From the NCBI GenBank assembly GCA_022508735.1, contig JAFLUQ010000024.1, forward strand, positions 1-21,967: a stretch of DNA of 21,967 bases, read 5' to 3'. How positions within the stretch are numbered: position 1 is the stretch's first letter; each line of letters begins with the position of its first letter. A program made the position numbers and the translations under genes. Positions 15,371-21,967 of the stretch are shown piece after piece. The stretch is from Oscillospiraceae bacterium. Its GTDB lineage: Bacteria; Bacillota; Clostridia; UMGS1883. Below the pieces are notes generated by a model. The model was not told the DNA's origin, did not search any database, and saw only the letters and a program-made list of their open reading frames with translations.

Positions 15371-15405
15371 CGCCCGAAGGGCGCGTCGGTCCAGCGGGAC
15401 GCTGG
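15371..15405. repeat. Pair of short GC-rich hairpins (REP-like)
   Basis: Two small perfect hairpins lie side by side: CGCCC-GAA-GGGCG (15371-15383) and CCAGCG-GGA-CGCTGG (15391-15405), separated by 7 nt. The second abuts the TAA stop of the GH43 gene at 15408-15406. No T-run follows on either strand. They may protect the 3' end of the hydG/GH43 mRNA or belong to a dispersed intergenic repeat. The flanking 15316-15370 is AT-rich and shows nothing else. Confidence 0.5.
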
Positions 15406-16734
15406 TTAATAGTTTTCCACAAATCTGTATCCGCCAAAGCGCTTGTCGTCCGCGTCAGCGAGGATAACTCGTCTGCCGAAGATCAGAACGGACTTACCAC
15501 TGTGCTTATTTATGAGCAGCTCACCCTCTGAAGCCGGAGCGGTGCTCCACACAAGGCGGGGCTCATTTTCAGCGTAGTCGGCCATAATGCCGTCGCCGCT
15601 CATATAGCGGCCGCTCTCAGAGTGGCGCAGCATGAAGCCGCCGTCTACCTCCTCGCGGGTCCAGAGCAATGACCTGTCGTTATAGCCCAGATGCTTCGAG
15701 AAAATATTGTAGCCGTCGCTGCCAACGTAATCCACATATGCCCTAAGCACAATGCGGAATTCCTCTACCTCACGGGCGGTGGTCTTTATTCCGGTCTCGG
15801 TGAATTCCACCTCGTCGGCCCAAACGAGCTCGCAGCGGTCCTCCGCCGGGAAGGTCATTGGCAGGATTATTATTTTGGAATTCTGGTAATCCACGGGATC
15901 CCAGCGGTCGCCTATGTAAAGATAGTCCTCCCCTACCTTGACCATGGCGGTGGGCTGGGTATTGTAGGTCGTAGTATTGCCAAAGGGCACAATGCTGCTC
16001 CAGCGGCCGTCTATGCTCTTAGAGCAGGCCACGCCGCCCTGATTTGGGTTCCAGCCGGTGCACTGGCTCGTGAGCATGAAATAGTACTCCCCGCGGCGGA
16101 AGATGACCGGAGCCTCACGGAACTGGCCGGGCCAGAGGGTCTTTATCTGCTCGTCCACGCTCAGATAGTCGTCGCTCAGGCGATAGATTATCATGTCGGC
16201 ATTGTCCCGGGCGGAAGATATGAAATAGGCGGTTCCGTCGTCGTCCTTGAACAGAGTGCAATCGCGGGACATATTGCCCACAGGATTAAAGCTGCCAAGA
16301 TAGGTATAGTCACCGTCAACCGTGTCGCAGACGGCAACGGCGCAGCGGGCAGCGTTATAGTCCCGGCCGTTCTCATAGTGCATCCACATTACAAATTTGC
16401 CGGTCTTCTCACAGTAGAGCACCTTCGGGCGCTCAATATTGGCCCCGCGGGGGCCGACCTTGGGCAGTCCGTCAGGCCCGAAGCCGCGCGGGCCGAGCTG
16501 GGGCTCAGTGCGCACATAGTGGCGGCCTGTGGGGCTGTTAAGAGTCAACACCACATTGCGGAATTCCCAGTTCACTAAATCGCGGCTGCGGTAGCAGGAC
16601 ACACGGTTATCTCCCCGGCGGTCCTCGCCGAACAGATAGTACCAGCCGTCGTACTCCATAATTCCGGCTCCGTGGCAGTGCACCACGTTGCCGTCGGTGT
16701 CGATAAGGTGCTTTCCATTGTAAAATGTCGGCAT
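15406..16734 (-). CDS. GH43 glycosidase, subfamily 24-like (exo-beta-1,3-galactanase)
   Basis: Five-bladed beta-propeller glycosidase of 442 residues. The run HCHGAGIMEYDGWYYLFGE, VSCYRSRDLVNWEFRN, NIERPKV, WMHYENGRDY, GNMSRDCTLFKDDDGTAYFIS and LWPGQFREAPV closely fits GH43_24 exo-beta-1,3-galactanases. Expected active-site residues are visible: Glu101 (IERPK), Asp158 (SRDCT), acid Glu207 (REAP) and the unusual Gln259 (YNTQPT) that replaces the usual Asp base in this subfamily. Residues about 340-442 form a separate beta-rich domain. No signal peptide is present, so it probably acts in the cytoplasm on imported galacto-oligosaccharides. SD AGGAGG is 8 nt before the ATG, 28 nt after hydG, implying co-transcription with an unrelated gene. 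Substrate inferred from subfamily. Confidence 0.88.
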   Translation of the reverse strand: MPTFYNGKHLIDTDGNVVHCHGAGIMEYDGWYYLFGEDRRGDNRVSCYRSRDLVNWEFRNVVLTLNSPTGRHYVRTEPQLGPRGFGPDGLPKVGPRGANIERPKVLYCEKTGKFVMWMHYENGRDYNAARCAVAVCDTVDGDYTYLGSFNPVGNMSRDCTLFKDDDGTAYFISSARDNADMIIYRLSDDYLSVDEQIKTLWPGQFREAPVIFRRGEYYFMLTSQCTGWNPNQGGVACSKSIDGRWSSIVPFGNTTTYNTQPTAMVKVGEDYLYIGDRWDPVDYQNSKIIILPMTFPAEDRCELVWADEVEFTETGIKTTAREVEEFRIVLRAYVDYVGSDGYNIFSKHLGYNDRSLLWTREEVDGGFMLRHSESGRYMSGDGIMADYAENEPRLVWSTAPASEGELLINKHSGKSVLIFGRRVILADADDKRFGGYRFVENY

Positions 16735-16762
16735 CTCTGTTTCCTCCTGATATATTATTTAT

Positions 16763-18184
16763 TTAAAATCTGAAATCTCGTTTTCCGTTTTCTATGTCAA
16801 TAAGATTTTGCTTTGCAATTTCCTTGACCTTGGGGTTTGTGACCTTTTCCATCTCCTCGGCGATCAGCTTTTCGCCTATGGCTCTTGTCTCGGGGCTGGC
16901 GTAGTCCATAAGGTACTCTTTCAACGTCATAAGCGCGTTGGGATGGCAGCAGTTCAGTATCTGCCCGTTCTTACACAGCGTCATGAAGCGGTCGCCGGTG
17001 CGGCCCTCGCGGTAGCAGGCTGTGCAGAAGGACGGAATGTGCCCGTTCTCCATGAGCCAGCGCACCACCTCGTCAAGGGTGCGGGTGTCGCTGACGTCGA
17101 ACTGTTCGGTCACGTCGTCCTCCTCAAGAGTACCGTCGGCATAGCCGCCGACGCTGGTCTTGCTGCCTCCGCTTATCTGGCTGATACCCAGCTCCAGCAC
17201 CCGCTCGCGGCATTTCTGGCTCTCGCGGGTGGAGATTATCATGCCCGTGTAGGGCACGGCTACGCGTATGCAGGCCACGATCTTGGCAAAGGTGTCGTCG
17301 TCGATGCCGTTGTCAAAGGCGTCTGGATCTATATCGTCAGCCTTCTTAAGGCGTGGCACGCTTATGGTGTGGGGGCCGACGCCGTATACGGCTTCAAGGT
17401 GCTCGGCGTGCATCAACAGTCCGGCAAACTCGTAGCGATACAGCTCCAGGCCGAACAGCACACCGCAGCCCACGTCGTCTATGCCGCCCTCCATAGCGCG
17501 GTCCATGGCCTCGGTGTGGTAGTTATAGTTGTGCTTTGGGCCGGTGGGGTGGAGCTTTTCGTAGCTCTCCTTGTGGTAGGTCTCCTGAAACAGGATATAT
17601 GTGCCTATTCCGGCCTCCTTAAGGCGGCGGTAATTTTCAACCGTAGTGGCGGCGATATTCACGTTCACGCGGCGGATAGCGCCGTTCTTATGCTTTATAG
17701 AGTATATGGTCTTTATGCTTTCCAGCACGTATTCGATGGGGTTATTTACCGGATCCTCGCCGGTCTCCAGCGCAAGGCGCTTATGACCCATGTCCTGAAG
17801 GGCGATGACCTCGTTCCTTATTTCCTCCTGAGTCAGCTTCTTGCGTGCAATGTGCTTATTCTTGAGGTGGTACGGGCAGTAGGTGCAGCCGTTAACGCAG
17901 TAGTTAGAGAGGTACAGCGGCGCAAACATAACGATGCGGTTGCCGTAAAACTCCTGTTTTATCTGCTTGGCAAGGGCATAGATCTCCTGATTTCTGTCCT
18001 CCAGCTCGCAGGCCAGAAGCACAGAGGCGTCGCGGTGGCTTAGGCCCTTCTTGAGCCGCGCCTTGGCGATTATCTCGTCGATAAGCTCCGCGTTGGTCTT
18101 GTTTGCCTCGGCATAGCTGAGGGTTTCGAGGATCTCTTCATGGTTGATGAAGTCCTCGGCGTGTTTCGATTTCGGATCATACAT
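16763..18184 (-). CDS. hydG: [FeFe]-hydrogenase H-cluster maturase HydG
   Basis: Radical-SAM tyrosine lyase of 473 residues that makes the CO and CN ligands of the hydrogenase H-cluster, releasing p-cresol. The radical-SAM cluster motif is CVNGCTYC (Cys96, Cys100, Cys103). The C-terminal extension carries the auxiliary-cluster cysteines in FCTACYREGRTGDRFMTLC (Cys387, Cys390) and the NCCHPNA end. This distinguishes HydG from ThiH, as does its length. Full length, no broken motif. The SD is modest (AAAGGA, 11 nt from ATG 18184). It has its own promoter and a leader of about 170 nt. hydE, hydF and the hydrogenase itself are not in the window, but a TM1266-family protein lies 2 kb upstream. The downstream GH43 gene likely shares its mRNA. 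Confidence 0.95.
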   Translation of the reverse strand: MYDPKSKHAEDFINHEEILETLSYAEANKTNAELIDEIIAKARLKKGLSHRDASVLLACELEDRNQEIYALAKQIKQEFYGNRIVMFAPLYLSNYCVNGCTYCPYHLKNKHIARKKLTQEEIRNEVIALQDMGHKRLALETGEDPVNNPIEYVLESIKTIYSIKHKNGAIRRVNVNIAATTVENYRRLKEAGIGTYILFQETYHKESYEKLHPTGPKHNYNYHTEAMDRAMEGGIDDVGCGVLFGLELYRYEFAGLLMHAEHLEAVYGVGPHTISVPRLKKADDIDPDAFDNGIDDDTFAKIVACIRVAVPYTGMIISTRESQKCRERVLELGISQISGGSKTSVGGYADGTLEEDDVTEQFDVSDTRTLDEVVRWLMENGHIPSFCTACYREGRTGDRFMTLCKNGQILNCCHPNALMTLKEYLMDYASPETRAIGEKLIAEEMEKVTNPKVKEIAKQNLIDIENGKRDFRF

Positions 18185-18342
18185 TTGTTTTCTCGTCCTT
18201 TCTTATGGGTCAGGGGTGAGCGTCGTTCGACGCTTTTCTCTCCCTTCCCCGTTAGATACAGTGTTGTTATTATCATAAATAAATATGCAGCCGCGGCTAT
18301 ACCCATTTTTACTTTGGCAGTCTCCGCAACATTACGTCTATA

Positions 18343-18357
18343 CAAACCTTCGGTTTG
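18343..18357 (-). promoter_or_regulatory. 5'-terminal hairpin of the hydG leader
   Basis: The minus strand reads CAAACC-GAA-GGTTTG, a 6-bp stem starting within a base or two of the predicted hydG transcription start (about 18358). Such 5' stem-loops can stabilise mRNA or mark a structured leader. Further down the leader (18185-18342) I see a second stem, AGCGTC-GAAC-GACGCT, and a GC palindrome AGCCGCGGCT, but no riboswitch class I recognise and no convincing leader gene. Confidence 0.5.
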
Positions 18358-18364
18358 CAGGGTA

Positions 18365-18393
18365 ATTATAGCACAAATTTATTTATTATGCAA
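18365..18393 (-). promoter_or_regulatory. Sigma-A promoter for hydG
   Basis: The minus strand reads TTGCAT (18393-18388), 17 bp, TATAAT (18370-18365), with TGC just before the -10, giving an extended TGnTATAAT. It begins 8 bp after the stop of the upstream GH43 gene, so hydG is transcribed independently of the GH43_26-like gene, with a leader of about 174 nt. Confidence 0.75.
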
Positions 18394-18401
18394 GCCACAT
18401 T

Positions 18402-19337
18402 TTAACCTAAAGCGTTCTTTAAATCAAATACCGGCTTGTCGTTTTCGTCATATGTAACCTTTAATAAGTGCGCATGACGGTTTATATCGTCAAGTGGGTC
18501 GCCCTCGATCTTTTCAAAGTCTCTGGCGTGGAACAGGCAGATGTCGCTGCCGTCCTCAGCCTTGACGAAGCTGTTGTGTCCCGGGCCGAAAACCTCTCTC
18601 TCAGGGTCGGTCTTAAGCACCGGCTGGCGCTCCTTCGTCCAGCTCTGAGGGTCAAGCGGGTCGGCATCTTCGTCGCAGCTCAGCATTCCCATTGCATAGC
18701 AGGCTCCGGTGGCCGAAGCGGAATAGGTCAGGTATATCTTTCCGCCGTGCTTGAGCACCGCCGGCCCTTCCTCGACCCATTCGTCCACCCTCTCCCAGTC
18801 ATAGCAGGGGGTGGAAAGAATAACCTGCTTTGTTCTGAGCTTTGTGGGGGTCTCCAGCTCGGCTATGCAGAGGTTGCTGATGCCCTTCCAAACGCCGATC
18901 TTTTCTGCCCAGATGAGATAGTGCTTTCCCTTGTTTTCAAAAACCGTCGCGTCGAGCGAAAAGGAGTGAAAACTGAAGCCGTCTCCTTTGGCCGCCTGAA
19001 GCCGCCCGAGCTCCACCCATTCATCCTTCATGGGGTCGCCCTCGCATTTCAGCGCGTGAGGGCGGATATGCCATACGTTATCGGCGCGGCTGGCGGCAAA
19101 GTATATATACCACGCGCCGTCAATATAGTGCATCTCCGGTGCCCAGATATAGCCGCTCATTTCGCCGCTCGGGTGTTTTCTCCATATGATCTTTTCCTCC
19201 GCCTCGGGCAGCGACATAAGGTCATTGCCCATGCGAAGGGAGATATAGTCGTAATTTGGCGCTGTGGCCGTAAAGTAATAGGTGTCGCCGGACTTAACCG
19301 CATAGGGGTCGGCGCTGTGTTTGATCCATGGGGTCAT
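18402..19337 (-). CDS. GH43 glycosidase, subfamily 26-like (alpha-L-arabinofuranosidase)
   Basis: Single-domain five-bladed propeller of 311 residues. The catalytic triad of GH43 is visible: base Asp10 (SADPYAV), pKa-modulating Asp129 (SLDATVF) and acid Glu190 (VEEGPAVLK). The motifs PNYDYISLR, SGYIWAPEMHYIDGAWYIYFAA, NVWHIRPHALKCEGDP, KIYLTYSASAT and FGPGHNSF fit the exo-1,5-alpha-L-arabinofuranosidase subfamily 26. No CBM and no signal peptide, so probably cytoplasmic, trimming imported arabino-oligosaccharides. SD AGGAGG lies 8 nt before the ATG. The 83-bp gap upstream contains only a weak CCGG stem and a TATAAT without a matching -35. Confidence 0.88.
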   Translation of the reverse strand: MTPWIKHSADPYAVKSGDTYYFTATAPNYDYISLRMGNDLMSLPEAEEKIIWRKHPSGEMSGYIWAPEMHYIDGAWYIYFAASRADNVWHIRPHALKCEGDPMKDEWVELGRLQAAKGDGFSFHSFSLDATVFENKGKHYLIWAEKIGVWKGISNLCIAELETPTKLRTKQVILSTPCYDWERVDEWVEEGPAVLKHGGKIYLTYSASATGACYAMGMLSCDEDADPLDPQSWTKERQPVLKTDPEREVFGPGHNSFVKAEDGSDICLFHARDFEKIEGDPLDDINRHAHLLKVTYDENDKPVFDLKNALG

Positions 19338-19420
19338 GAGTTTTTCCTCCTGATTATTATAAAAAACACTTAATAATTTATCCCTCTCCGCCGGGTAAAT
19401 CCGGATAATATGTATGGCAT

Positions 19421-20179
19421 TCAGGCTTTTTTCTTCAAAAGAACCTTAAAATGAGTGGCGTCATTTAAGTCAATGCCGCAATCCTTTTTTATCTGCTGTT
19501 TTACGTACGGAAGAACATAATGCTCCTTGTATACGATTTCATAGTCTGAAGGAATTTTGGCCAGCAATGTTTCTACTGTGATAGGCAGATAGTTTTCGCG
19601 GACTTCACGTTCCCAGTTTTCAGTATAGCTGTATTTGAGCAAATAATGTATCAGATTGAACCTGATATTTACTGGGCCCCAAATTTTTTCATATTCCTTA
19701 AGCTTGTCTGGGAACAGTTGTTTTGCCTTGGCAACATCAGCCTCATCTGACATAAGCTTTATATTATCCGACAGCATCATGTCGCGAATGGCAATATACT
19801 TGAAGCCCGAGTTAAAGACCCTGTTCCAAAATTCGTTTACAGATTCCTCTGTTCCATATGAATACACCTCATGAATAGTGCTTGATATATTGAGAAGGGA
19901 TGAGGCGAAGGGGGTCTTTATTTCGTCCCATTCGGTATGAAATTCACAGCCAGGGACTAATTCTTTGGCCTTTTCTATCATGTCCTCGCTTATGTCATAG
20001 CCTATATAATTGTATTCCGGGAACAGATACTGCATAGCGTGGATCATGATCCCATTGGCGCAGCCAAAATCAATTACATTCTCAATAGGCTCAAATATTT
20101 TATCAATAAAGAACATTTTATCCATAAAGGACTTTTGCATTCGTTTCACATATACTTCTATATCGTTTAATTTATCCAT
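19421..20179 (-). CDS. Class I SAM-dependent methyltransferase, AT-rich
   Basis: Protein of 252 residues with a Rossmann methyltransferase core: motif I VIDFGCANGIM (about 35-45), acidic loop GYDISEDMI (about 59-67) and a post-I strand. The rest (IAIRDMMLSDN, KYSYTENWEREVRENYLP) does not match a named enzyme that I recognise, and no substrate can be assigned. The gene is visibly poorer in G+C than its neighbours: 22 of 60 bases at 19501-19560, against 37 of 60 at 18661-18720 in the GH43 gene. This suggests acquisition by transfer. SD AGGTG is 5 nt before the ATG. It lies 34 nt after the TM1266-like gene and could be read from the same transcript. Confidence 0.82.
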   Translation of the reverse strand: MDKLNDIEVYVKRMQKSFMDKMFFIDKIFEPIENVIDFGCANGIMIHAMQYLFPEYNYIGYDISEDMIEKAKELVPGCEFHTEWDEIKTPFASSLLNISSTIHEVYSYGTEESVNEFWNRVFNSGFKYIAIRDMMLSDNIKLMSDEADVAKAKQLFPDKLKEYEKIWGPVNIRFNLIHYLLKYSYTENWEREVRENYLPITVETLLAKIPSDYEIVYKEHYVLPYVKQQIKKDCGIDLNDATHFKVLLKKKA

Positions 20180-20213
20180 AATATCACCTCATTACAACCT
20201 ATCAACAGCAACC

Positions 20214-20459
20214 TTACACTTTAGCGTAAACAGTCTTTATGCTCACCCCGTTTAACATTCCTATTTTCCCGCTTAAGGTACTTATCACGTCGTTTGGGGC
20301 GTCCATAGCCACGCTGATTATGTTTATTCCCTTTTTATGGTACGGAATGCCCATCCGCCCCACGATATACTGCCTGAAATCGTGGAGCAGGGCGTTCAGA
20401 CTTTCGGCGCTGTCGGTATTCTCAACCACTATGCCCAGAAGGGCTACGCGCGTATCCAT
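20214..20459 (-). CDS. TM1266-family iron-only hydrogenase system putative regulator
   Basis: Small ACT-like protein of 81 residues. The run RVALLGIVVENTDSAESLN, YIVGRMGIPYHKKGINIISVAMDAPND and LSGKIGMLNGVSIKTVY fits the TM1266 family, which is named for its repeated occurrence beside hydE, hydF and hydG genes. The biochemical role is unproven; a regulatory ligand-binding function is assumed. Start ATG 20459 with AAGGAG 9 nt upstream. It begins only 3 nt after the malQ stop, so it is likely co-transcribed with malQ. Its presence 2 kb from hydG supports a real hydrogenase-maturation locus here. Confidence 0.85.
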   Translation of the reverse strand: MDTRVALLGIVVENTDSAESLNALLHDFRQYIVGRMGIPYHKKGINIISVAMDAPNDVISTLSGKIGMLNGVSIKTVYAKV

Positions 20460-20462
20460 GAT

Positions 20463-21967
20463 TTAACTCTCCTTAATAAGAGGATTTCTTCTTCTGTAGA
20501 GCTCGGTTATGCCGCGTATAAAGCCGCTGTCCAGCTTATTCAGCTCACTCTGAGGCACGCGGAAGGCCCAGTTGCCGTCGGCAACGCCGGGGCGATTCAT
20601 GCGTGTGTCGCCGCCATAGCCGCAGAGGTCCTGAATCGGCACAATAGTCAGCAGAGCGCCGCTCCGCCAAAGGGTGCGCATAATGCTGCGGATAACGGGG
20701 CTGTCTGTTCCGCCAACGCCCCAATCACCCTTAAAACCACAGTAATCGAGAGCGTAGCGGCGTTCTCCGTCAGAGGCCTCCCAGAGCCAGCCCATCATGG
20801 TGTTATTGTCGTGTGTACCGGTGTAGGCCACGGTATTTTTAGTGTAGTTGTGGGGCAGGTGCGTATTGTCGTTATTGTCTATAAAGCCGAACTGCATAAC
20901 CGCCATGCCCGGGAATCCGGCGGATTTAAGGAGCTTGGGCACGGCTTCGTCCTCCGCGCCAAGATCCTCGGCTATTATGGCCGCGCCGGGATGAGCCTTG
21001 GCAAGAGTGCGGAACAGATCCATGCCCGGGCCCTTGCGCCACTTGCCGTAGCGGGCGCTCTTGTCGATGGGGACCTCCCAATAGGCACTGAAGCCCCGGA
21101 AATGGTCGATACGCACAGCGTCATAGAGACGGAGGGAGTTTTCTATACGGCGAACCCACCAGGAATAGCCGTCCTTCTTCATTGCGGCCCAGTCGTAAAG
21201 CGGATTGCCCCACTTCTGGCCGTCCTCGCAGAAATAGTCCGGCGGAACGCCGGCGCAGGTCTTCTGGCGCAGGTCGTCGCTCAGGCTGAACTGGTCGGGA
21301 TTGGCCCAGATGTCGGCGCTGTCGAGATTAAGGTATATGGGCATATCGCCGATTATACTTACTCCCTTTTTGTTGGCATAGGCCTTAAGGGCCAGCCACT
21401 GCTTATAAAATTCGTACTGCACAAAGCAGTAGAAATCCACATCGTCTTTTAGTTCGGAAACAGCCTTTTTCATGGCCGCAGGCTTTCTGAGGCGCAGCTC
21501 CTTGTCCCAATCCGTCCATATTACTTCCTGACCGTGCTTATTCTTCAGCGCGCGGAACAGGGCGTAGTCGGGGAGCCAGTCGTTCTCCTCCGCAAAGGCC
21601 TTCACCTTTTTCATGAGGGCCTTGTCAGCACGCCCATAGGCCTTTCTGAGGGTCGGCATCAGCCATTCGCTCACCGAAGCATAGTCTGCCACATAGGGTG
21701 AGTCCACCTCACAGGCCTTCAGCTCCTCCTTGGTCAGCAGTCCCTCCTCAAAAAGAGTCTCCGGGTCGATAAAGGCCGGATTTCCCGCAAAAGCGCTCAG
21801 GCTCGCATAGGGCGAGTTGAAGCCGTCTGTGGGCCCAACGGGCAGCACCTGCCAGGCGGCAATTCCCATTTCTGAAAGCTTGTCAGCAAAGTCGTAGGCA
21901 CTTCTGCCTAAGTTTCCCACGCCGTACTTTCCCGGCAGGGAGGATATGTGCATCAATATTCCGGCAG
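20463..21967 (-). CDS. malQ: 4-alpha-glucanotransferase (amylomaltase), 5' end cut by the window
   Basis: GH77 enzyme that transfers alpha-1,4-glucan segments between maltodextrins or glycogen/starch fragments. The frame runs off the right edge: before MHISSLPGKYGVG it reads A-G-I-L, the usual N-terminal RxxGILxxISSLP motif, so only a few codons are missing. The TTG at 21956 and ATG at 21953 are internal. Catalytic residues are visible in VRIDHFRGF (nucleophile Asp), IIAEDLG (acid/base Glu) and YTGTHDNNTMMGWL (transition-state Asp). Other family marks are SPYASLSAFAGNPAFID and IIGDMPIYLNLDSADIWANPD. About 500 residues, usual for the short bacterial amylomaltase type. The TM1266-like gene follows after 3 nt. 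Confidence 0.95.
   Translation of the reverse strand, partial: AGILMHISSLPGKYGVGNLGRSAYDFADKLSEMGIAAWQVLPVGPTDGFNSPYASLSAFAGNPAFIDPETLFEEGLLTKEELKACEVDSPYVADYASVSEWLMPTLRKAYGRADKALMKKVKAFAEENDWLPDYALFRALKNKHGQEVIWTDWDKELRLRKPAAMKKAVSELKDDVDFYCFVQYEFYKQWLALKAYANKKGVSIIGDMPIYLNLDSADIWANPDQFSLSDDLRQKTCAGVPPDYFCEDGQKWGNPLYDWAAMKKDGYSWWVRRIENSLRLYDAVRIDHFRGFSAYWEVPIDKSARYGKWRKGPGMDLFRTLAKAHPGAAIIAEDLGAEDEAVPKLLKSAGFPGMAVMQFGFIDNNDNTHLPHNYTKNTVAYTGTHDNNTMMGWLWEASDGERRYALDYCGFKGDWGVGGTDSPVIRSIMRTLWRSGALLTIVPIQDLCGYGGDTRMNRPGVADGNWAFRVPQSELNKLDSGFIRGITELYRRRNPLIKES

Noticed and set aside
16808..18043. A 411-codon plus-strand open frame antisense to hydG
   Set aside because: It mirrors a fully conserved radical-SAM gene, its translation is low-complexity (Val/Ala/Leu/His-rich), and no SD or promoter supports it.
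18070..18345. A 91-codon minus-strand frame in the hydG leader with one hydrophobic stretch
   Set aside because: Its start is a TTG inside the 5' hairpin with no SD, and the second half runs through hydG out of frame. I kept it only as a remark in the leader finding.
19356..19361. TATAAT upstream of the GH43_26-like gene as a promoter
   Set aside because: No -35-like hexamer at 16-18 bp, and the start would fall on the SD.
20337..21452. A 371-codon plus-strand open frame antisense to malQ and the TM1266-like gene
   Set aside because: Shadow of malQ; no motif, and it overlaps two convincing minus-strand genes.

Overview
The window looks like a chromosomal segment of an anaerobic, spore-forming member of the Bacillota, class Clostridia. 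The evidence is the yabP-yabQ-divIC-yabR sporulation/division cluster, strong Shine-Dalgarno (SD) sites throughout, recJ-rel and der-plsY-gpsA gene strings, a radical-SAM maturase for [FeFe] hydrogenase (HydG) and a TM1266-type hydrogenase-linked regulator. Two GH43 glycosidases and a MalQ suggest a plant-polysaccharide or gut lifestyle (inference). Most genes are GC-rich and on the minus strand; only the YitT-like gene is on the plus strand. I see no tRNA, rRNA, CRISPR array, transposase or prophage module, and no gene-free stretch longer than about 220 bases.

Reading along the minus strand, positions 14362 to 3627 form one long co-directional run: recJ, relA/spoT, der, plsY, gpsA, a BaiN-like flavoprotein, a small SMC/ABC-like ATPase and a COG2509 flavoprotein. 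Gaps are 18 nt or less and several junctions overlap. A good sigma-A promoter (TTGAAC, 17 bp, TATAAT) precedes recJ. A perfect-consensus sigma-A promoter (TTGACA, 17 bp, TATAAT) lies across the end of the COG2509 gene and drives rodA plus an XRE/S24 (LexA-like) regulator.

Next come yabP-yabQ and divIC-yabR. A sigma-E-like promoter sits inside a long hairpin whose 3' arm carries the yabP SD. divIC has its own sigma-A promoter. Thus the sporulation genes and the division genes of this conserved cluster appear to be separately controlled. A possible tiny basic peptide, frameshifted at an A7 run, follows yabR at the left edge.

The right third (14431-21967) is more accessory. It holds a YitT-family membrane protein ending in a bidirectional terminator, then on the minus strand malQ (cut by the window edge), a TM1266-family protein, an AT-rich methyltransferase, a GH43_26-like arabinofuranosidase, hydG with its own promoter and a leader of about 170 nt, and a GH43_24-like exo-beta-1,3-galactanase. 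No hydE, hydF or hydrogenase structural gene is in view, so this is a split hydrogenase-maturation locus interleaved with carbohydrate genes.
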